Shown piece by piece: positions 46,138 through 57,975 of a DNA stretch of 64,000 nucleotides. Position numbers and translations under genes: made by a program. The stretch spans positions 26,729,501-26,793,500 of the forward strand of contig NC_088303.1 in assembly GCF_032854445.1 (NCBI RefSeq), given 5' to 3'. The stretch's first letter is position 1; every line of letters begins with the position of its first letter. Below the pieces are notes generated by a model. It made no database searches. It worked only from the letters and a program-made list of their open reading frames with translations, and had not been told where the DNA came from. This stretch comes from Liolophura sinensis (lineage: Eukaryota; Mollusca; Polyplacophora; Chitonida; Chitonidae).

Positions 46138-47994
46138 GGGGCCTACTTAGACAGTGACGGTCTGGCCTGAAACCAGACTTCATCTAGGTGTAGGCCTAAA
46201 CCCCCTGTAACGGCACCTCAAGCGTCAAACATGTCGTTAAGATCGCCATTAAGTTCAGGTCGTTCACCTCAGTACATATCTGAAGAACGTATCAAGCAAA
46301 TATCAAGGTTAATTCAGTGTCATACAGAAGTCTGTTTTATTATAGACCTATTCATTTTTATATTAAGTTCTCCTGCCAGTCGGACAGCCTAAGGTCAACA
46401 AGTGAGAGCGCCAAACATGGGAGATTACTCTAACAATGCAGCGGGTTGCTGTTACACCACCAGCGTCGAAAGTAACTGATGGACTCTCTCAGACGGGCAT
46501 AAAGCACAGATGTAACAGTGGTCGAAGAAAAGTAATTTCCGACGAAAAGGATCGTAGTAAGACAACATCATCGGCCTGCCGATCGTTTATGTCCACCACC
46601 TGAAACAGTAGCGCATGATGGAGTCAGACGAGTCCAAGAGAAGCACCTAAACCACAATACTATGATCCCCCCCGCCTTTTTCTTCTAAATAAGATATTTT
46701 AGCCGACCGTCATCTCGAACCTGTCACATTACCCTCATCTATAAAGGCCAACTATTCCTAACTATCTGTCAGAGATCACACTGTCATCATGCGTACAGGT
46801 AGTCTAAGTGAATATGTAGGAACAACTCTAACAAGGTGGCTTTATTTGTTTGGCCGACTCTGGATTCGAACTTTTGAGAATAACTACTTGTCTTTGATCT
46901 CAGACAGAGCCTCATTAGTCATATCTTCCTGGTTCGGTAAGATAATCAGCCATTTTACCTAATTCTGCTTAAAAGAAAAGACACCAAAATAATATAACCA
47001 CAGTTATTTAGAAATAATGGTCAAAAACAGACCTAAAAAACCCTAATAAACTGTGAGATACTTCATCAATGCATTTATACATTTGGTTTGGCATTGCCTT
47101 TTCTTTTAAGCTTTAGTGGCATTGGGCGGTGTCAGATGCACCTTTTTAAAGATTTGGATCAACAGTTAGAATAACTAACCATGTAGGTGGTTTTGGGAAA
47201 TTACCGTTACTTGGCCAAAGTACCTTATTTTATTATTAGAGCCCGTTGAATAATGGTAACTTAGTAACCCTCTGGAGTGTGTAAAAATTTAAATTATTAT
47301 TTAACAAAACGTAAAACATGCACTAAAATGAGTCATATATTTACCCAAAAATACACCAGACAAAGCTCATGAACTCTGCAGTTCAATACTTGCAAAGCAC
47401 CTTGTCTTTGAGTGAAACTACTGTTACAAACTGTCACAATGTCGTGATTAAATTCTAAACGTTAATGACACGCAGTATTTTCTTACTGCCAGAGTGTTGT
47501 TTATACACCTCACATTTGTTTCCGAGAGATCACTTTGCCAGTACTCTCACAGCATCAATGATATCATTTGTCAATTCATAATTTCAGGCAGGTGATGAAC
47601 TTTTTCTTTGGGACTATATTGACCGGCCGGTTGATCATGAAAGAAAGCTGAAAATGCATCCAAACAGTTACAATAACATGCATTCTGGTTTTTAACAACT
47701 ATTTTCTACATTTTCTCTATGCAGTGTATAATGTGTATAGGGGTATTGGCGGAGAAATTGGCCAGGCAGAAATTTGATTTGAGATTTGATATCGGATTTA
47801 GGGGCATGACTATCGTAGATTCTTTCTCAACATTCACTTATCGCCTAATAGCCCTTTTCACCACCCTCAAGTTAAGAGCCATTAGGCGAACTGAACACCA
47901 AATCCAAGAGCGTTTTTCTTGCTGAATTTAATAAATCTTACAAAGGCAGACAAAACTCTCTTGTTAAGTGACCTCTCAACCCATATCACACTGC

Positions 47995-48245
47995 AATCAA
48001 ACAATTAATCTGTACATTCTAGCAGAAATCCATTGTCTGAGTGATGCTAGAATGTATTGTTATTATAACACAATGTTCTGTCATATTCAACATAAAATCG
48101 TGTTACTCTAATAGAATCTTTATGCTGATTTAATAGAATATGTGTTTTATATTTAACAGAACAATCTGCTGCAATAACAGAATACATTCTAGCATCTTTC
48201 AAAGAACAGATTTTCCTGTTAAAATTAAGATTGATTTTTTGACTG
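47995..48245. mobile_element. MITE-1 copy, diverged
   Basis: CATTGTCTGAGTGATGCTAG near the left and TACATTCTAGCATCTTTCAA..CCTGTTAAAATTAAGA near the right are inverted. The interior repeats CTGTTA/TAACAG words. The ends are eroded on the left. Confidence 0.65.
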
Positions 48246-49477
48246 TAGCGCTGCTCTCGTATTACTCTCTGTGCATACTGTGTAGTCTTTTTATCCTGCT
48301 AACGCCATAAATATGAACTTGCGTTCTTGGCCGAACTGAAGAAGTTTGTATTAATAAGACTGGGGTTTGTCAACTTCAAGCGAACATTGAATAATTCAAG
48401 ACAAAAGTTTGTTGTCGATAACAGGTTTACATAAAAGTCAGATATACAGCAGTTAACATCAGAATTTCAATTACCTGATGGACGAGTAACTGTTGCATTG
48501 TCCTGGCGTACTTGTATATCGCACCACACTACACAAAAGAGTCTTGCAAGAATTAGCATCGTTTTGTACGTTTTTATTTCGACAACCTACGTACAGCTTT
48601 CTGGTTTATCACAGCTGGGGTACATTTCTCTGTTCCGAAGTAAATATTCCAAAGTCAGTCTCCACTAAAGGATAATACATTGTTTTAAACTTGATCGTCA
48701 GACTCTTACTTTATGTTGAGCAAGGTAAAGATAGCTGAGCATAAGAAAACAGGATGGTGAAGAATGCAAGGTAATATTTGTTTGGGTTGCACGATAGTGA
48801 GTCTCACTTCAATGGATGTAGCAACAGCGGTCAAGAACACACCTTTGCTTCCGCTATTGTATTGACAATTTGTATCACGTCATCCATTTATACAATTACT
48901 ACAGTTTGTTAGATGGTGCCTAATAATTCTATCAGTATCGTTAAAAAAAAAAAAACACGAGTTAGAATAAACAGAAAGTTCCCTCATTATAAATGCAGGC
49001 GTAACAACAGCATAGTGAATTCTCCCCTGCCGAGTATGGACATTATTTATTTCGATAATTGATAAGTCATTAGGAGAGAGATAAATAATACTGCCAACAG
49101 TTTTCAGGAAATTATTAATCTGTAATGCAGGTTTAGGGGCCTGAAGTCACCATTAAGGATTAAATGTCTGTCAGTTATAGGGACTGCATTACCTAACTAA
49201 GAATCGCCTAAAAACAAAATGAGGAATGAAATTTCCATTCTTTAAATGACTATTTTAAACAACTAATACTGCTCAGGTATATACTGGTACTGCTAGTAAA
49301 ATTCGAAATCTGGACATAATGAAAACTACAGATTAAATACGCAAATTAATTGGGCCTGATATATGTTAAATTGTGGCAAGAACAAAATAATAAATTCATC
49401 AAGTCTAGCTGGCAATCCTCATAACTAAACTAAATGCCATTATATTGATAAAAATTATTAGCCTTTTATTGATTTAT

Positions 49478-49555
49478 TTATTTATTAACTTGATTTACGC
49501 CGTACGCAAAAATATTTCACTTATATCAAGGCAACCAGCATTATGGCGGGAGGCA
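49478..49555 (-). mobile_element. SINE-A 3' fragment
   Basis: TTTATTTATTTATTAACTTG, TTTACGCCGTACGCAAAAAT and CAGCATTATGGCGGGAGG. A short piece of SINE-A in minus orientation. Confidence 0.8.
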
Positions 49556-49945
49556 TATAATTTAATAATTAATATGCATTTCAATGATAATATGTTGAAA
49601 TAAGTGTAATTTCAGAAGCATGAAACATTGAGATTCAGTAATGAGGCACCGCCTAAATCATCAAAGGGTGTTTGTCGGTGGCACATACTCTATAATTTGT
49701 CAAAAAGTTGAACACTTGCATTAGGTGGCAGTATTTACGTGCAAAAAGATAGACATGGGCCTGAACTGTGATCAGGCTTTGTGGAGATTTTGCACATTGA
49801 TTGTGGAAACAAACACACACACAGCAACTCAGCGTGTATTGTTACATCGGCTGTGAAAGGCAGGTAAAACATTGATCACACCACTCCCATCGCCTAAAAT
49901 GGAAGAAAAGTGAAGAGAAGAAATATCTAATATCCAGACCTTGGA

Positions 49946-50188
49946 TTTATTTATTTATTTGATTGGTGTTTTACGCCGTACTCAAGAATATTTCACTTAT
50001 ACGACGGCGGCCAGCATTATGGTGGGAGCCCGGACGAAAACCACGACCATCCTCAGGTTGCTGGCACGTACGGCCGGAGAGGAAGCCAGCACGAGCTGGA
50101 CTTGAACTCACAGCGACCACATTCATGAGAGGGTCCTGGGTTATTACGCTGCGCTTGCGCGCTAACCAACTAAGCCACGGAGCACCCC
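49946..50188 (-). mobile_element. SINE-A copy, near full length
   Basis: From the TTTATTTATTTATTTGATTG tail at 49946 to the tRNA-like head (CGCTAACCAACTAAGCCACG on the plus strand) at 50188. The GGAAACCGGGC..GAG segment is deleted after GGTGGGAG. Reads well against the copy at 38224. Confidence 0.92.
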
Positions 50189-50518
50189 ACCCCCTCCATT
50201 CCGACGACAGCTTCTATTTTGATGGTACAATAAATCGAACAACCTTATTTTAGTGATAAATATAGATGGTAACGCTGTAATAATTCTGTAAGACGTATGG
50301 TTCCTGGGCTTTTTCTTTCACTTTAAAGTCAACGATTACTGGCATGACAATAAGCCATTATTTGTTGGTAACATGTTGTTGGTAATGATTGTAAGTCTAC
50401 AATAACACTATTAACAGTATTGTTTTTCACGTCTGTACATATATATATAACAGGTGACCCTGGCACACACAGCTTGTCATCATTCGTAACACTGGTTTGC
50501 AACTTCCACTTTCTACAA

Positions 50519-50522
<4 letters not shown>

Positions 50523-50585
<63 letters not shown>

Positions 50586-50586
50586 T
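50523..50586. repeat. (TA)n microsatellite
   Basis: Near-perfect TA repeat with two interruptions, about 175 bp beyond the GRHPR stop codon. Confidence 0.97.
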
Positions 50587-50759
50587 TATATATTAAGAAT
50601 TGACACTTTACGCATTTTATCCATATATCCAGTAGCATATTTTTCGCACCGAAACTAATAAATTAAGCTGCTGAAGACCTACACAATGGAGATGTATATT
50701 GAGCAAAAAACATTGATTAAAACGAAAGCCTGACAAAGTTCGACAACTCTGTCCGTCTT

Positions 50760-53700
50760 TTAGACAACTTCCCCAACGAGGTCTTCACGATGGAATACAG
50801 CCAGGATGTTCTTGGCGGTAGTAGCTGACATCATGTTCCTAGACGGCCATGTGTTACTCCCCATGTGCGGCGCCACGATGCAGTTAGGAAGCTGCAGCAA
50901 TGGGCTGTCCTTCGGCAAAGGTTCCGGCTCTGTGACGTCAAGCGCAGCGCCCCCTATGACCTTATCTTTCAGCGCCTCGTAGAGATCGTCATGCTGTATG
51001 ACGCCGCCTCGCCCCGTGTTGATTAAGATGGCCGTGTTTTTCATCTTCTCGAACACTTTCTTGTTGAATTTGTGTTTTGTCTGGGGCGTCAGATTACAGC
51101 AAATACACACGAAGTCGGACTCTCGAACCATCTCGTCAAACGTGACGTATTCAGCGCCCAGGTCAGCGGCGTAGCCCATTGGCGTCACGTCACTGTAAAC
51201 AAGCCTGGCAACGCCGAATGGTTTAAGGCGTCGGGCGACGCCGTATCCGATCCGGCCAAACCCAAGGATGCCAACGACGGAGTTGTGAAGTTCCACTCCC
51301 AGCAGCCACATTGGCTTCCATTTCCCCCACTGCCCTTTCTTCACGGCGTCCACGCCTGCAACGATATATACAAAAATGCCAGCACTGAATATTATATTAC
51401 ACGAGCAGGTATCCATGTGATGAACATGTCACTGATTCGAGCTCGTATCAATCTGTTTTACAGTTTAGAAACGGATATTAATACAAAAAGCTCTAAAACA
51501 GTAACCTTCTCTGCCTGACCAAAACATGCGTCATTTATCCATTTCCCGAAAACGGTGAGGACACCTTGCTAACCAAAGTTCGTCGATGCAAAAGCCGTGG
51601 ACAGCACGTCACCACAATAAATCAGGATTCTGCTTCTTTTGAGGGATCTCTCTATAAAAACAAGGGAACCCCCGTCAAGACTCTTGTTGTTAAAATTTTG
51701 CAGGGTATAGAAAACTGTTACGGGCTGAAATTGATGCGACGCTTTATCCAGATATACTACAGCTGTGGCTTCTTTTCCGATGTTACATTAACAAACTGAA
51801 AGTTTAGACTTGTCTTAGGACATTTGTGATCGATCTGGGGCCCGTTTCACAAAGCGTGCGCAGCGCTGCGCACGCTTCACGAAAGACTGTCCAGTTCTAA
51901 CCAATTGCAAACAAGGGCCTAAACCAATATGGACGTTACTCCTAGTATAGAACACAATACCACATGTTGGTATAGTGTTCCGGATTTACGGCATTATCAT
52001 ATGGCAGGTAATACACTAAGATTATACCGGCTTTCTGTATACGTACCCTCGAGTAGCCTTCGGGAGCAAGCCAGCAACATGGTGACTGTGAACTCGGCGA
52101 CACTGTCTGTGGACACATTCGGGGTGTTGGCCACCTTTATCCCTCTTTTCTGACACTCCTGTATGTCGATGTGTTCAAACCCCACTGACATGGTAGCCAC
52201 GATCTTCAGGCTGGGGCCTACAACGACAACATCACTAGCTTCTTAGGTTTGGGTCTGCTTGGAGTGGCTTTTATTTTGGAAATATCTGTCCCTACTGGAC
52301 GAGAATATGTGAACAGAATGTGATGGCAATATTGTAACCCACTGTTGGGGTACATTGTATCACGATGTTGAAAACACCAAGGACAGGCTTATCACCTTCT
52401 TTAATAACCTAATCGTTTAGATATCACTTAGAGACTAAGCGAGAGATTAAGGAGATAAACTAAGGGCTTATAGCAGTGGTGGGAGAGGGAGAGGTATGGC
52501 AGCACATCTGTAGTCTCGGGCAGGATTTCAAAACCCCTTTAAAATAAGGTTCTCCCGGAGATGAACAAAACTTTTCCCGTTGATATTTAGAGACCGTGTT
52601 AACGCTCACAACGAACTGAAAACCAGGCTATAGTGGACTGTACCCATGCCCAACCTCATAAGTCAGATCGAGTAATAACCCAGCCAGTTGATTTTTTTTT
52701 TTTTTTTTTGATTGGTGTTTTACGCCGTCCCAGCCAGTTGAGACACTACGTACGATAACGGAGCGCCCAGCGACTGTCACACAGGCTTCCACGCGGACAA
52801 TTTCACTAAAAATAACAGCTCGAACCCAACATTACCCTTGGTATACACAGATTCACTGAGAGCATCGAAGTGTAGTCATGTCACAGCCAGCATCTGTAAA
52901 CCTTTTTTTATCTTTAATCCAAAACTTTTGAGTCGAAAAAAGGCCCGCCATGTTTTGAATTCGAACTTCCACCAAGTCCCGGAAAAGTATCTACCTATCT
53001 AGAATATATTGAACGCCTATACCAAATTTGAGTTTATAATCAGGTTGACCACAGCCATGCCTTATTACTTGTCATTTAGTCATAGTTGTAGATGGCAAAA
53101 GGAAACCTGGCTATTTCATCCTGCGAAAGAAATGCTCTCGTCGCACCCGACACACTTTGCTCTTGTGGTAAGGTTGCACGTACACATCCAGTTCGGGCTG
53201 GGCTCTCTATGCATGCAGAGAATTTTACCCAAAAATTTGACAGGTAATACGTGTATTAAGGCGTTAATAACCAATCAAATCTCAAATCTCTGCGTCATCA
53301 GAATATAGCTATGTCACAGTTCTCAACTGAACAAAATACAATTTTGTTGAAAATATACAAAGCCACCTATAGCTAGAATATAGTGAGTGACCTGGCCTGT
53401 ATAACTTGTCCCGGTGAAACAATTTATGAAGCTTCAATTTAAAATAACCAAGCAAGTCCGTAAAAGTGCTGTAATCCACTATAGGACAAAAAAACGGTGA
53501 TAATTTCTTGAAAATGGACAAAACGGCCGGAAGTATTAATTCAATACGATGTTCTGTTTTGAAAACAAGTCTAGAAAACTGATTAGTGTTGGACAGACGG
53601 AATCATGACAGACCAGATGTGAACCCTTAAACGACAATCCTTCAAAACTCTTGTCCTACCATTCCATTATCTACCTACCATTGGTCATGCATGTTTTAGT

Positions 53701-56700
53701 TTTTTACATATACCTGCGCAATTTCAGCTTAATCACTCAAAATTAGTCAATGTACGTAATTCTTCGCTTTAGGAGAGTAGCAACCGATAGAGCAAACTAT
53801 CTGTCCAGAGCTTGATCAATGAGCTCTCGACGTGGTAACGACCTTGCATATGACCTCAAACAAAAAAAACGTCAGTTACTGTATGGGAAGTCATACAGCA
53901 TTCTCACCGAATACTTGTAAAACTTGATGTCAAGGACTTTCAAGGACCACCTACTTTCAGTACAAACGTTTATATGGATAACAATGGATTTTATTTCGCT
54001 AGCATATTTACCAGTTCATTTCGTAACATTTAATAAAATATGATATTTGACATAGGCAAATCAAGCACTTATCCTAAAATATAATATTTTTCAATTACTT
54101 ATTAAAGCCTTGAAAACAAAACTGAAGCTCTTGCAAGGATTTAAGGGCCAGTGAAGGGATAGTGGGGGGCCAGTGTGTTAATTAAAAGTCACACCAATTT
54201 AACTGCACCCATGATGTGCTGTGGCTATCATATCATGGCAACTTGGCACGTGTTCACATGTTTCAGATCCTAACTTCCGCTGAAGAATGGTTGGCAACGC
54301 TGCTGATAATTTAGCTTGTTGAGCATGCGTAGGGCGTCAGACTACACACTTATCAATCAACAATGTTACATCCTAGGGCTGTTAAACCAAACTGCTGAGC
54401 CAGCAGAACTGACTAAAGGATCCACTATCACAGCTGAGTAAGGCATCATCATCGTCCTGGGGTCATTGGTAGGTGCAGGAAGCTTCAAGGTCTGAATGCG
54501 TTGTAGTCTTATGCCGTATCTATGATTATGTTTTATAGTTCTGACTTGACACGGGAGTCATATCTCCATGTTATTATTCCGAGACAAAAAATATCTATCT
54601 CTCAACAACAACAGTATGCGCCAAGGACACATTCCAAAGCATCATAAACTTCGTGCCTGGAGAAAGTCAAATAGTCAAGGCATCGATCTTAATCAGCCTT
54701 TCCTTCCGTCATGGAGAACTGCTGCTGTTTCAAATGGATTTCTGCGTTAGATTTCTTCAGTATATAGGCCTACATGAAGCTCAGTAAAATATGACGGTTG
54801 TCGGGCTTCCTGAATAGGGGTGGGGGACCGAAGGGTAAAAAAAACAACCCACCCAACCCGTGAGATACATTAAAACCTAAACTGACCTTAAATGAAAAAA
54901 GCGAGACCTGGAGTTGAACACGTGACTTCAATGGTGGAAGGCTAGTAGTCGTCTCCTGTCACAACGACTCCGCCCACGAAGGCCCTCTCGTTCGTTGGGC
55001 TAGCGAAGATATTGTACAAACTCAACGGTAAATTGTGCCGTACAGGGCGGAAGAATGCGTGACAGAACGAAAGCGCATCTTAGGCTACACGTCGGAATAT
55101 ATAGGTCACACGCGGACAGAGAGTGATGTCCGACACGTGGCGCTATTTTTGGTCATTGCATAACAAATCACGGAAGGTAGTCAAACGCCAAACCCACACA
55201 AAGTGAAAGCTCTCCACCTATCAGGTGTGTAGTGAATATAGTCACAGTTATTGGAACTATCGAGCCTTATATTTTAAATCATTTCAGAGTTGGCTGTAGG
55301 TAGGCCTATATCATGCTGCACGTACATGTACACCTGCTATAAAAGTGCAGAAAACGCCTTCTGGAATGTTAGAACCACCAGCTATTATTTTTTTGCATTT
55401 TTTCTTCTTCTAACTTTTATGTGTAATACGACCACACCAGATATTTTCACTTATACCACGGCAAACAGATCTACGATGAGTTCAACCAGCCGCAAACTCA
55501 AGAAGCCGACCAATGTCACAGTGTTAATTAGTACAAACACAGAAGTGCTGGTTCGCACGATTGTCTGCTGTATACCATTAAGATATTCTTGAGTATGGCG
55601 TAAAACACCAGTCAGATACCATTGTGAGTGAATGATTGGGGTTTAACGTCGTACTTAACAACAGTTCAGTCATATGACGACGAAGTCAACCCTTAGAGTG
55701 CTTGTAATGTGTCTCCTTGTTGCAGGACGGATTTCCACCGCTCTTTTATCTAGTGCTGCGTCACTGAGATGCCATACCGAAGGCAAGTAAGCTGCCCCGC
55801 CCAAGCCATTATACTGATACGGGTCAACCAGTCGTTGCACTATCCCCTTCATGCTGAACGCCAAGCGAGTATACCATTTAGAGGTATAGGTCTAGCTAAT
55901 ATTACACTAAATATATAGTCTTGTTACGTATGTATTACATCAGCTGTCAGATGTAATTCAATATGACCCACTCCCCCAGCACTGTAATACATCTTAACAA
56001 AAGAAACTTAAAGCTAGACTGTTAGCTGAATCCATCCAAATTTCATTCTGAACGAACACAAATGTAGGCTATCAGACATGTTGTGAACATATGAGTATAC
56101 AGTCGCATCATTTCTAATGCTAAGTACTAACGTTTCCACATGACTAGGCCTAATATTAGCTCACTTTTGAAAGGGACAAAAACTGTCATTTAGCTAAAGA
56201 AAAAAAAGAGAAAAAATACACCGGTAGGACTAAAATGTTAGCATGAAAAAAATACCGGTTGCTATAGAAGAATAAACACCGTGTTATAAAAGCACTCATT
56301 AAAATTAAGTAGCCTTATATACATGTAGGATCAAATAATTAATAATTCATAAAACAATGAGAGCCATATTTACTCCAATCCATTTAAATTTTTCTTCCTG
56401 CTTCGGCCTGTAATATACTGTATCGACGAATACCGCGGTCGCACAGACCGAGGCTGCACGTCCTGTTCACCATAACTTAGTCCCATGCAGTCATGTAGGC
56501 CCTACATAACAGGTAGTACCATAAGCCAGTGCACTGAGAGTAAGCCTACTAAAAGGCACATGTATCTATATGGCATGTGCAGCTAATACGAACCTGCAGC
56601 CTCAAGCACCTCTGTGTTGATATTGTCTGTGAGCATGCAGAACAGACCATCGATGCCACGAACATTTTCGAGGAGGACATCTTGTGGGATGGCCTCGTCG

Positions 56701-56810
56701 CTGTCCCAAAATGTCAGATCGCACTCCTTGGACAGCACATCTATGCCGGGCTGTGGTACCCTTCTCGTTACATACACACGGGGCCTCGGGGATTGCTCTC
56801 GTTCGCTCAT
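50760..56810 (-). CDS. GRHPR: Glyoxylate/hydroxypyruvate reductase, complete
   Basis: Three minus-strand exons (56810-56594, 52217-52047, 51355-50760) join in phase 1 to 327 residues; human GRHPR has 328. It reduces glyoxylate to glycolate and hydroxypyruvate to D-glycerate, removing the oxalate precursor. Substrate-binding region: RVYVTRRVPQPGIDVL at the N terminus and ATMSVGFEHID (80-90). NAD-binding domain: GFGRIG (161-166). Catalytic Arg245 (NTGRGG), Glu274 (EPEPLP) and His293 (APHMGS) are present, as is the QWGKWKPMW segment (138-146) that shapes the pocket in the human enzyme. After strand b2 it has YSD (Asp185) where human has TGRQPR, which hints at NADH preference. The start ATG at 56808-56810 is preceded in frame by TGA. 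No peroxisomal C-terminal signal, so probably cytosolic. The last exon is unusually long (198 codons with stop). Confidence 0.95.
51853..51876. repeat. 24-bp perfect palindrome
   Basis: AGCGTGCGCAGC joined directly to its reverse complement. It follows GGGGCCCGTTTCACAA, a word also found at the ends of the palindromic element at 62236. It includes two TGCGCA half-sites of the NRF1 type. In intron 2 of GRHPR. Confidence 0.95.
52679..52741 (-). mobile_element. 37-bp ultra-truncated SINE-A insertion with 13-bp TSD
   Basis: CCCAGCCAGTTGA occurs at 52679-52691 and again at 52729-52741. Between them lie 18 T and GATTGGTGTTTTACGCCGT, the complement of the SINE-A 3' end with a pure poly(A) tail. It is a 5'-truncated retroinsertion made by target-primed reverse transcription. 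The identical target duplications suggest it is young. Confidence 0.95.
55624..55869 (-). mobile_element. SINE-B copy, head missing
   Basis: From GTGAGTGAATGATTGGGGTT at the tail to the GTTGCACTATCCCCTTCATG region, very close to the copy at 20792-21142. It stops at CGCCAAGCGAG, where the other copy continues to its head. Confidence 0.88.
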
Positions 56811-57636
56811 CGTGGCTAGGAGTCACTCGCAGAATCTGGTGCTATCAGTGCGTCCGTCCTTAGAGCTCTTCCTCGGCTGACTCTCGCGGCTACAGATCGT
56901 TCGCCGAGTCACGTTTGACTATCACCTTCCGCGACCTTGAGATGCCTGGAGGTCAGCGCAAGGACGTATTGATTTTGATAGCGGTCTGCACACAAAAATT
57001 ATCTCCCCTTGCGGCGCGGTATTACAAACTCGGCTGTGTAGCGATATGTCCCGACTGTGCGCAAATAACAAAAGTTTTCGGCAAACGCAGATGAGACATA
57101 GCCAGACAAACAGGATTAGTCCGATTACTTGTGCATTGTGATTTTTTTTTTGGACAATGGGCCTATAGACATTATATACGACAAAAGAATCTGATTGATG
57201 TGCTGACATGAATCTTTAGTTAGCTTTACGCCTGTAGGCTATTTTGTGATAATATCACAGGCTTATAAGCCCACCGTGGTAAGATATATATATATTTTTT
57301 TGCCATTAAATTGGGTCTGTAGGTCTGTTTTATTGAATAATCTGCTTTTGGTATCTGTGATATTATATGATTGTAACATTAACTGTATATATTAATTAAT
57401 TATATCAATTAAGATATCTTAGTGTTCAGAATGCATTCAGCATCACTCAGACAACAACGACTTTGTGTTAAAATTAACAGATTATTTTTTTTTGAGTTTA
57501 GTGTAAGCCCATTATTATGTAATAACAAAGCTCATTACCACCCAATCGTGGTTTGCTGTGAACTGAATAATGATTTCCCAAGCACTATCTCTGAATATTA
57601 TCCGAATATTTGTTGTGTTCGGTCAAGCTTATTTAG
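56811..57636 (-). other. GRHPR upstream flank
   Basis: The first 150 bp or so upstream of the ATG (56811-56960) are GC-richer with several CpG and are the likely promoter/5'UTR. No TATA box identified. Further out it is AT-rich, with a MITE-1 right-end fragment at 57425-57500. Confidence 0.45.
57425..57500. mobile_element. MITE-1 right-end fragment
   Basis: CAGAATGCATTCAGCATCAC, TCAGACAACA and GTTAAAATTAACAGATTATT followed by TTTTTTGAG match the right end of the copy at 25465-25679. Confidence 0.7.
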
Positions 57637-57975
57637 GCTCAGTCCGGCCAGGAATCGACTCATGTCAGGCCAGCCAGGGATTCGGCTTCTGTCAGGTCAA
57701 GCGAGGATTCGACTAATGTCAGGTCAGGCGAGGATCAGACTCATATCGGGTCAGGCGAGGATACGACTCATATGTCAGTCGAGTTTTCGCCCTATGTCCG
57801 ATCAGCCGAGAATTCGACTCATATCAGGTCAAGTGAGGATTTGGCTCATGTCAGGGCAGGCGATGATTCGACTCGTGTCAGGTCAGGCGAGGGTTCGACT
57901 CATGTCGGGTCAGGCGAGTATACGACTCATGTCGGTCAGGCGAGGGTACGAGATGTCATGTCAGGTCAGGCAGGC
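57636..57975. repeat. 27-bp minisatellite, about 12 units
   Basis: Units of the type CTCATGTCAGGTCAGGCGAG followed by GATTCGA, with one 24-bp unit. The period is a multiple of three, so an open frame with a nine-residue period (RLMSGQARI) crosses it. I see no gene context for that frame. Confidence 0.93.

Larger units (their letters stand above)
42672..50759. other. Convergent spacer between the zinc-finger gene and GRHPR
   Basis: No further gene seen. AT-rich sequence after 42672 may be a long 3'UTR of the zinc-finger gene. A tRNA-like box B (GGTTCAATTCC at 44550-44560) suggests a SINE-head remnant. Repeats here: SINE-B (45780-46137), MITE-1 (47995-48245), SINE-A (49478-49555, 49946-50188) and a TA microsatellite (50523-50586). 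Confidence 0.55.
52218..56593 (-). other. 4.4-kb intron 1 of GRHPR
   Basis: No coding exon recognised. It contains the 37-bp SINE-A insertion (52692-52728), mixed SINE-A pieces (about 55437-55615) and SINE-B (55624-55869). A box-B-like word on the minus strand near 54910 (GTGTTCAACTCCAGG) is not accompanied by a tRNA fold. Confidence 0.6.

Noticed and set aside
54894-55010. Minus-strand box-B-like GTGTTCAACTCCAGG suggesting a tRNA.
   Set aside because: No acceptable cloverleaf or box A at the right distance.
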